From NCBI RefSeq assembly GCF_000090795.2, contig NW_003546513.1, forward strand, positions 33,742 to 97,741: a stretch of 64,000 bases of DNA, read 5' to 3'. Every line of letters begins with the position of its first letter. Position 1 is the stretch's first letter. Source of the DNA: Amphimedon queenslandica (taxonomy: Eukaryota; Porifera; Demospongiae; Haplosclerida; Niphatidae). The notes under the pieces were generated by a model that saw only the letters and a list, made by a program, of their open reading frames with translations, was not told where the DNA came from and ran no database searches. The translations under genes and the position numbers were made by a program. This document shows, piece after piece, positions 58,360-64,000 of this stretch.

Positions 58360-59972
58360 TAAACACTCCATTACTTTAGCTACAAGACATCGTGCTGCCT
58401 CATCGATTCCGATATTTTCTTTAGCGGATGTTTCGAACCAACCAGCAAACCCTTTCTCTTTACAATAATCATCTAATTGTCCAACGTTGCCAAGGAAACC
58501 TTCACTAGCTAAATCACACTAAGAGAGACACAATGATCACCATGACAACAGGTCACCATGACAACAGGTTGTGCAACGTACAGTACATTAATTTCATGGA
58601 GCAAAACTTTAGCAAAATATAAATATTATTATTATAATCATATGAAACTTTTTGAAAATGTTAGTACCACGCCTTTAATGGCAACTGAAATGGGTACCTT
58701 GTTCGCTAGTAGTACAGCTGGTATTGGCTTCCCATTGGGGAGGAGGACCTTGTTATCAAGGTCAGACTTCCACATTGTTACAGCCTCAAAAGTCGACAAA
58801 CGAGTCATGTCAAACACCACAAAAGCTCCTACTGCTTCTTTATAATACACCTGGAGTAGAGGGTGTGTCAGTGGGTGGAGTCAATACGAGTACTTACCCT
58901 CGTCATGTTACCAAAGCGCTCCTGACCTGCGATATCCCATAGCTGTAGCCTGATTGTAGTGTTGTTGTCCCAATTTAATACTTTGAGAGCAAAATCAACT
59001 CCAATCTACAAAATAATAACTTATTACTAACTTGTTAATAACTAATAGAGATGCTGCCAAAATATGACTAAACACATGATCATTAATTCATTATTAAATT
59101 AACAAATAAAACATTAATTCAAGTCCAGGACACATGTTATGAAACAATGGCCATACATGTACATGTACTATGCAGTGACCAGAATGTGTGTGTGTGTGTG
59201 TGTGTCTGGAGGTGAGTATCAGTAATGTAATACCTGAGTCCCTTGATATCTGCCCTCAGCTTCACCTCAAGCAGATATCTCAGTCCTCAGGCATTACCTA
59301 CAGACAGGCTGGACTACATGTACATATTCAATAAACACAGGACATGCAAATATATGAATATTATTAGAAATACTAAGAGTGTGTGTCAGTAAAAGGATGA
59401 ACTATTTGTAAATCATTGCATCAGTTTTGTTTAGCTCCTGCAGCATAAGCAGTACAAGTACAGGTACATGTACATATATGTCAAGATGAGTAACTGAGTG
59501 GAGAAATGATATTCATAGATACAATAACCTTCTATACATACTATCATGTGAATCACACCCTCAAAATGGAGAGAGGGAAAGAGAGAGAGGGGGGAAGGAG
59601 GGTGGTACCAGGTGGTAAAGAATAACATTGATAATGAGAAACAAACAATAAACAACAAGAAATAATCGTTGAATCCTAACCATGCTACTACTAAATGAAT
59701 AAATAAATAAATGATATGACATACTGTTGCTCTGTAGTGAGGTGAAAAGAACTGATGTACGTATCTCTTGATGATTGAGGTCTTCCCAGTACCGAGATCA
59801 CCAATCACCAACACCTTGTAAAGGTGCTCCTGCTTTCCTCCTCCTGTTGCCTACAAAGGAAATAAATTAATTAATATTATTAATACAGTCTTTGTTTCAA
59901 TTCTCCCTACAAGCTAAAATACAGTCAATCAAAGTCCCATTGCATTAGAACAGGTAGTGATAAACTTACCAT
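58222..59972 (-). CDS. RAB32: Rab32/Rab38-type small GTPase
   Basis: Regulator of lysosome-related organelle and mitochondrial membrane traffic. The start codon sits alone at the end of the first exon (59970-59972, ATG/GTAAG). The next exon is [20 protein letters not shown] with P-loop GDLGTGKTS and switch [21 protein letters not shown]. Switch II is [20 protein letters not shown], whose [12 protein letters not shown] form is specific to Rab32/38 (other Rabs have TAGQE). Base-binding motifs are ANKCDL and ETSAKENIG. The C-terminus ends KKKSGGCC with a double cysteine for geranylgeranylation. Split between Rab32 and Rab38 is not possible here. Confidence 0.95.
59175..59345. repeat. Foldback repeat, copy 2 (inverted relative to copy 1)
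   Basis: Reverse complement matches 33776-33947 nearly base for base from 'gtgtttattgaatatgtaca' to the (CA)n run and 'ggtcactgcat'. It lies in a Rab32 intron. Confidence 0.85.
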
Positions 59973-60354
59973 CTTTAGTTAGAGCAGTATCTCACTCGAG
60001 ATCTCACTAGATTAGTGACTGACAGAGGAGAAAGGAGGAGCTTTATATGTTTAATAATAGGTCACGTGTCCCTCATCAGCCCCACCCCCAGTTAAAACTC
60101 CAGGGCGTGGCTCATTATCAGTGTTACATAATTATTGCTATTCACATAAAATTTGGTAATTTTCACATGTTTCAGCTCAAAGCAGGTCCATGTTAAACCG
60201 GATTTAGCTATGAAGCACCGTTTGCATGCAAAAGTTTACTAGTAACTAAAAGAATAGTCTGTATATATCTATGCACGATCTAATGAGATTCATCACCGTG
60301 ACTTAAAGCACCCAATCATCACATGACCATAGAGGAGGAGTAGGAGCTAGAGAA
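59973..60354. promoter_or_regulatory. Divergent promoter region Rab32 / SLC6-like
   Basis: About 380 bp between opposite start codons. It contains 'gtcacgtgtcc' (60061-60071), holding an E-box CACGTG. No TATA box picked out. No other element. Confidence 0.4.
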
Positions 60355-62939
60355 ATGTCTGAAAAGGAGTCCCTCTTGTCCCCAGAGCCTCCAATATACT
60401 CTGCTACTGAGCTGCCCGGCTATAAGCTACCTAAAAGACAAGGTGTGGTTGTAAAATCTGCAAAGACTGTATGGCTGGGAACAAAGGCAGTCTTAGGAGT
60501 GCAGAGCTCCAATGGGGAGGATGGAGGGAAGGTAATGAACCTCCTGAGTTCTTGTTAATGATATTAGCTGCACCATAGGGTCAATTCAGCTCTTCACTAG
60601 GAGTCCTTCTCTCCATGTTGGGTTGTGTAGTTGGAACTGGCAACATTTGGAGGTTCCCTCGTATAATGGCTACGCATGCAGATGAAGGAGGTTTAGTGAG
60701 ACCATTCATATCCAGTATTTATCTTTATCATTAGGTGCACTGGTCTTCCTGTTGGTTTGGTTCCTGTTCTTACTCATCTGGTCCATTCCAATATGCCTCA
60801 TTGAGTATGGGATTGGTAGATACACTAAGAAGTCAGTCATAGAGTCTTTTGCTAAAATGATTGGTCCATCTTACCGCTGGATGGGAGTATTCATATCACT
60901 GGAGACCCTAGCTGTTGGGTAAATCACTAAATATTGATGATGATGATGATGATGATGATGTACTACTGTAGGAGTTTTTATTCAGTGCTGTTAGGATACT
61001 GTGCCTACTATTCTGTGTTCTTTATAGTAAATAAACTACCCGATCAGCTAGAAATAGCTGAAGGACACTTTGATGACCTCATTGTAAGTATCAGTAGAGT
61101 ACAGTGCATAGTCTAATGTTACCCTACTCTACAGAACAGTCCCTGGCCCATCATCTGTCATTTGATTTGTATTGGACTGGCTTGCCTTGCAATATCAAGA
61201 GGAGTCTCTTCCATTGAGCCAGTCAATCGGATCATTGTACCCACACTACTACTCATAGTCGTGTTCACCTTCTACTGGGCACTCTTCATGCCTTATGGTG
61301 GCATGGGGATCATACACATGTTCTCACCAAGTTGGAGTGAGCTTGATATTTAAATTTACAATTTATGTATTTATTATTATTTTGCAGAGTCTTTTGGTGA
61401 TGCTGACCTGTGGAGAGATGCGTTGACACAAAATGCGTGGGATACAGGTATGGCAGAGTGGTATGATATTGAGTATTCATTGTTGATGGTGTTGCTGTTA
61501 AGGTGCTGGAGGAGCTTTATTCTTAACTTATGCCACGTACATGAAGAGGGAACAAGGTGTGGTCAAACTAGGATCAACAACTCCAGCACTGAACAATCTA
61601 GTCAGGTAAAGCAACAGTGAGTCAGTGAGTAGCATAAAGTACTACAAAGACTTTGGATGGTTTGTATAGCAACTTGTGATAAGAGAGTCACATGCTGTAT
61701 AGTTTATTTTATATTTCATTGGTGCAGTTTGCTCTGTGGAATGACCGTATTCTGCAACGTGTTTTCGTTTGAATATTACAAAGGAAGTTCTATCACTGAA
61801 ATTGTGGATGTATTGAAGACAAATGGTCCATTCAACACTGGAATAACCTTCATACAGTAAGTATGGCATATCCACACATTACAATGGCCCATTCCTGCTC
61901 ATAGAATGCCACTGCTGTATGGTAGTATCAGTGGTGGAAGGTGCCTGGCTATACTGTTCTTCTTCTGTGTGACATTGGCTGGCCTGAGCTCACTTATATC
62001 AATATTGGAGCTCTGTGTCCATGTCCTTGAAGACTTTGGAAGTAACCCACCACCTCATTATTATTAATATAAATGATAATCTGTTACACAGTTAGGAGGT
62101 GGCTTGGCACCATTATTGTCTTTATCCTTTCATCAAGCATTGGACTAGCATCAGCTCTGAGTAACACGATATTTGCTAATCAGGATGCTGTTTGGAGCCA
62201 GGGGCTTATAGTCTGCGGCTCACTCCTCATCTTTTTGGTGATACGCTACGGAATATTCAAATTCAGAAAAGAATGTGTGAATGAGGTGAGTACAATCAGG
62301 ACTTAGATCATTAGTATCAATTTGTTTCTTGTCACGTAGTATGGTATCAATGATTGGCCCCTGCCTTATCTATGGGTCTTCATTGTACTGTAAGTTCCAG
62401 CATCAAGTACAGTATAAGTATTATCTTGATCATTGTAGGATTGTGTGTCCCATTGAAGGTATTGGCATGTTGATTTGGTGGTTGATTGATAGCATCATAA
62501 ATGCATCCGACCCATACGAGGAGCCAGGGGCCTGGTGGATGTTCCATACTACATCTTTATTCATGGTCTTTACTCAGGTATGATATGATCACCACCACTA
62601 TTGTTCTATTGTACTTATTATCTCTTCACACAGTGGACTATCGCCATATGCATCAGTTTACTACTCAACTGGTATATTAAGCCAATCAAACGCATTAAGA
62701 GGTTCAACATTGAGTTTACCAAATCTTTCAGAAGCTACTTTCGTGACAGGATCCTTCCCTGGATAATAATCCATGAGCCGGAGCCAATCCTTCCTCCTAT
62801 TGATGGTGACCCACCCACCACTAGCTCTGAGGCCACCATTGGTGAAGGATCTGAGAACAACTACCCCATGAAGAAGAAGAATCAAAGTCCTTCTTTTAGG
62901 AAACTGGAGATAGATGATATTAAAGATGAAACCCTTTAA
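60355..62939 (+). CDS. SLC6/SNF-family sodium-dependent transporter, bacterial-like form
   Basis: Sodium:neurotransmitter symporter fold (LeuT type), probably an amino-acid or related small-molecule importer. Start MSEKESLLSPEPPIYS. Exon 2 holds TM1 with the unwound sodium/substrate site GTGNIWRFPRIM. Then TM2-TM3 (GALVFLLVWFLFLLIWSIPICLIEYGIGRY), TM5 (LACLAISRGVSSIEPVNRII), and the TM6 region DTGAGGALFLTYATYMKRE. TM8-12 exons follow, with a cytoplasmic tail ending KLEIDDIKDETL. The SRGVSSIEPVNRIIVP stretch and the short loop between TM3 and TM4 (no large glycosylated loop) resemble prokaryotic members more than animal neurotransmitter carriers. At least nine introns show it is long resident. 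The substrate is unknown. Confidence 0.85.
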
Positions 62940-63195
62940 ACACCTAATACTATACATATACATGTACCAATGCTTATAATACAGGTAGATTGTGTACATG
63001 TAGATCAAGGCATTGTGCTATGACCTTGTTTTGCTGATTACAATATTTTTTGCTGTTTAATATTATTATTATTATCCTCTTCTGTTTTTTTCACTTTAAA
63101 GTATAAAAATACGTATAATGTTTAACAACTTGGTGGAGCCTAGTCTTAAGTATAGCAGTAAAAAGTACAAGTTTTGTGGGTGTGGTCAGCAGCAC
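62940..63195. other. Convergent spacer SLC6-like / MCM3
   Basis: About 255 bp with ATT microsatellite near 63060. It serves both gene ends. No element recognised. Confidence 0.5.

Positions 63196-64000
<805 letters not shown>

Overview
The window is animal nuclear DNA: AT-rich, gene-dense, with many short introns (often 40-150 bp) holding TAA/TTA microsatellites. Families typical of animals are present: OATP/SLCO transporters with a Kazal-like loop, tetraspanins, dynactin p62, Rab32/38, RBM24/38 and DAZAP1-like proteins. Compactness plus some unusually ancestral-looking transporters fits an early-branching animal, most likely a demosponge such as Amphimedon. That placement is an inference and was not checked against any database.

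Layout. Positions 1-1050 hold the 3' part of an ABHD13-like hydrolase (+). A tRNA-Thr(AGU) and a short inverted-repeat element follow. From 26367 down to 1618 seven minus-strand genes lie head to tail with small gaps: three tandem SLCO/OATP paralogues, two tetraspanins, DCTN4 and a full ABCA transporter. A PH-PDZ-proline-rich adaptor (-, 27493-31199) shares a short divergent promoter region with an RBM24/38-type RNA-binding protein (+, 31420-32567). Then come cyclase-associated protein CAP (-), an element-rich spacer and an unrecognised gene (-). A plus-strand run follows: mitochondrial carrier, STT3A, two DAZAP1-like hnRNP genes and MSH6. A 626-base N gap removes the end of STT3A and the first exon of the first hnRNP gene. 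The window closes with Rab32/38 (-), an SLC6/SNF-type transporter (+) and the 3' end of MCM3 (-).

The genes are mostly housekeeping (glycosylation, mismatch repair, replication licensing, actin turnover, dynein adaptor, membrane transport) and show no common pathway. The most unusual material is non-coding. A dispersed, often tandem repeat (unit about 186 bp) recurs in introns and spacers throughout. It is centred on the 20-bp palindrome CCCTGTACTATAGTACAGGG, and a second subfamily keeps the CTATAG centre with different arms. Several inverted-repeat elements have minisatellites inside them (34641-35162 and 38513-39345). A foldback element occurs in two near-identical inverted copies (33.8 kb and 59.2 kb). 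No retroviral, LTR or capsid-bearing element and no CRISPR array was seen.
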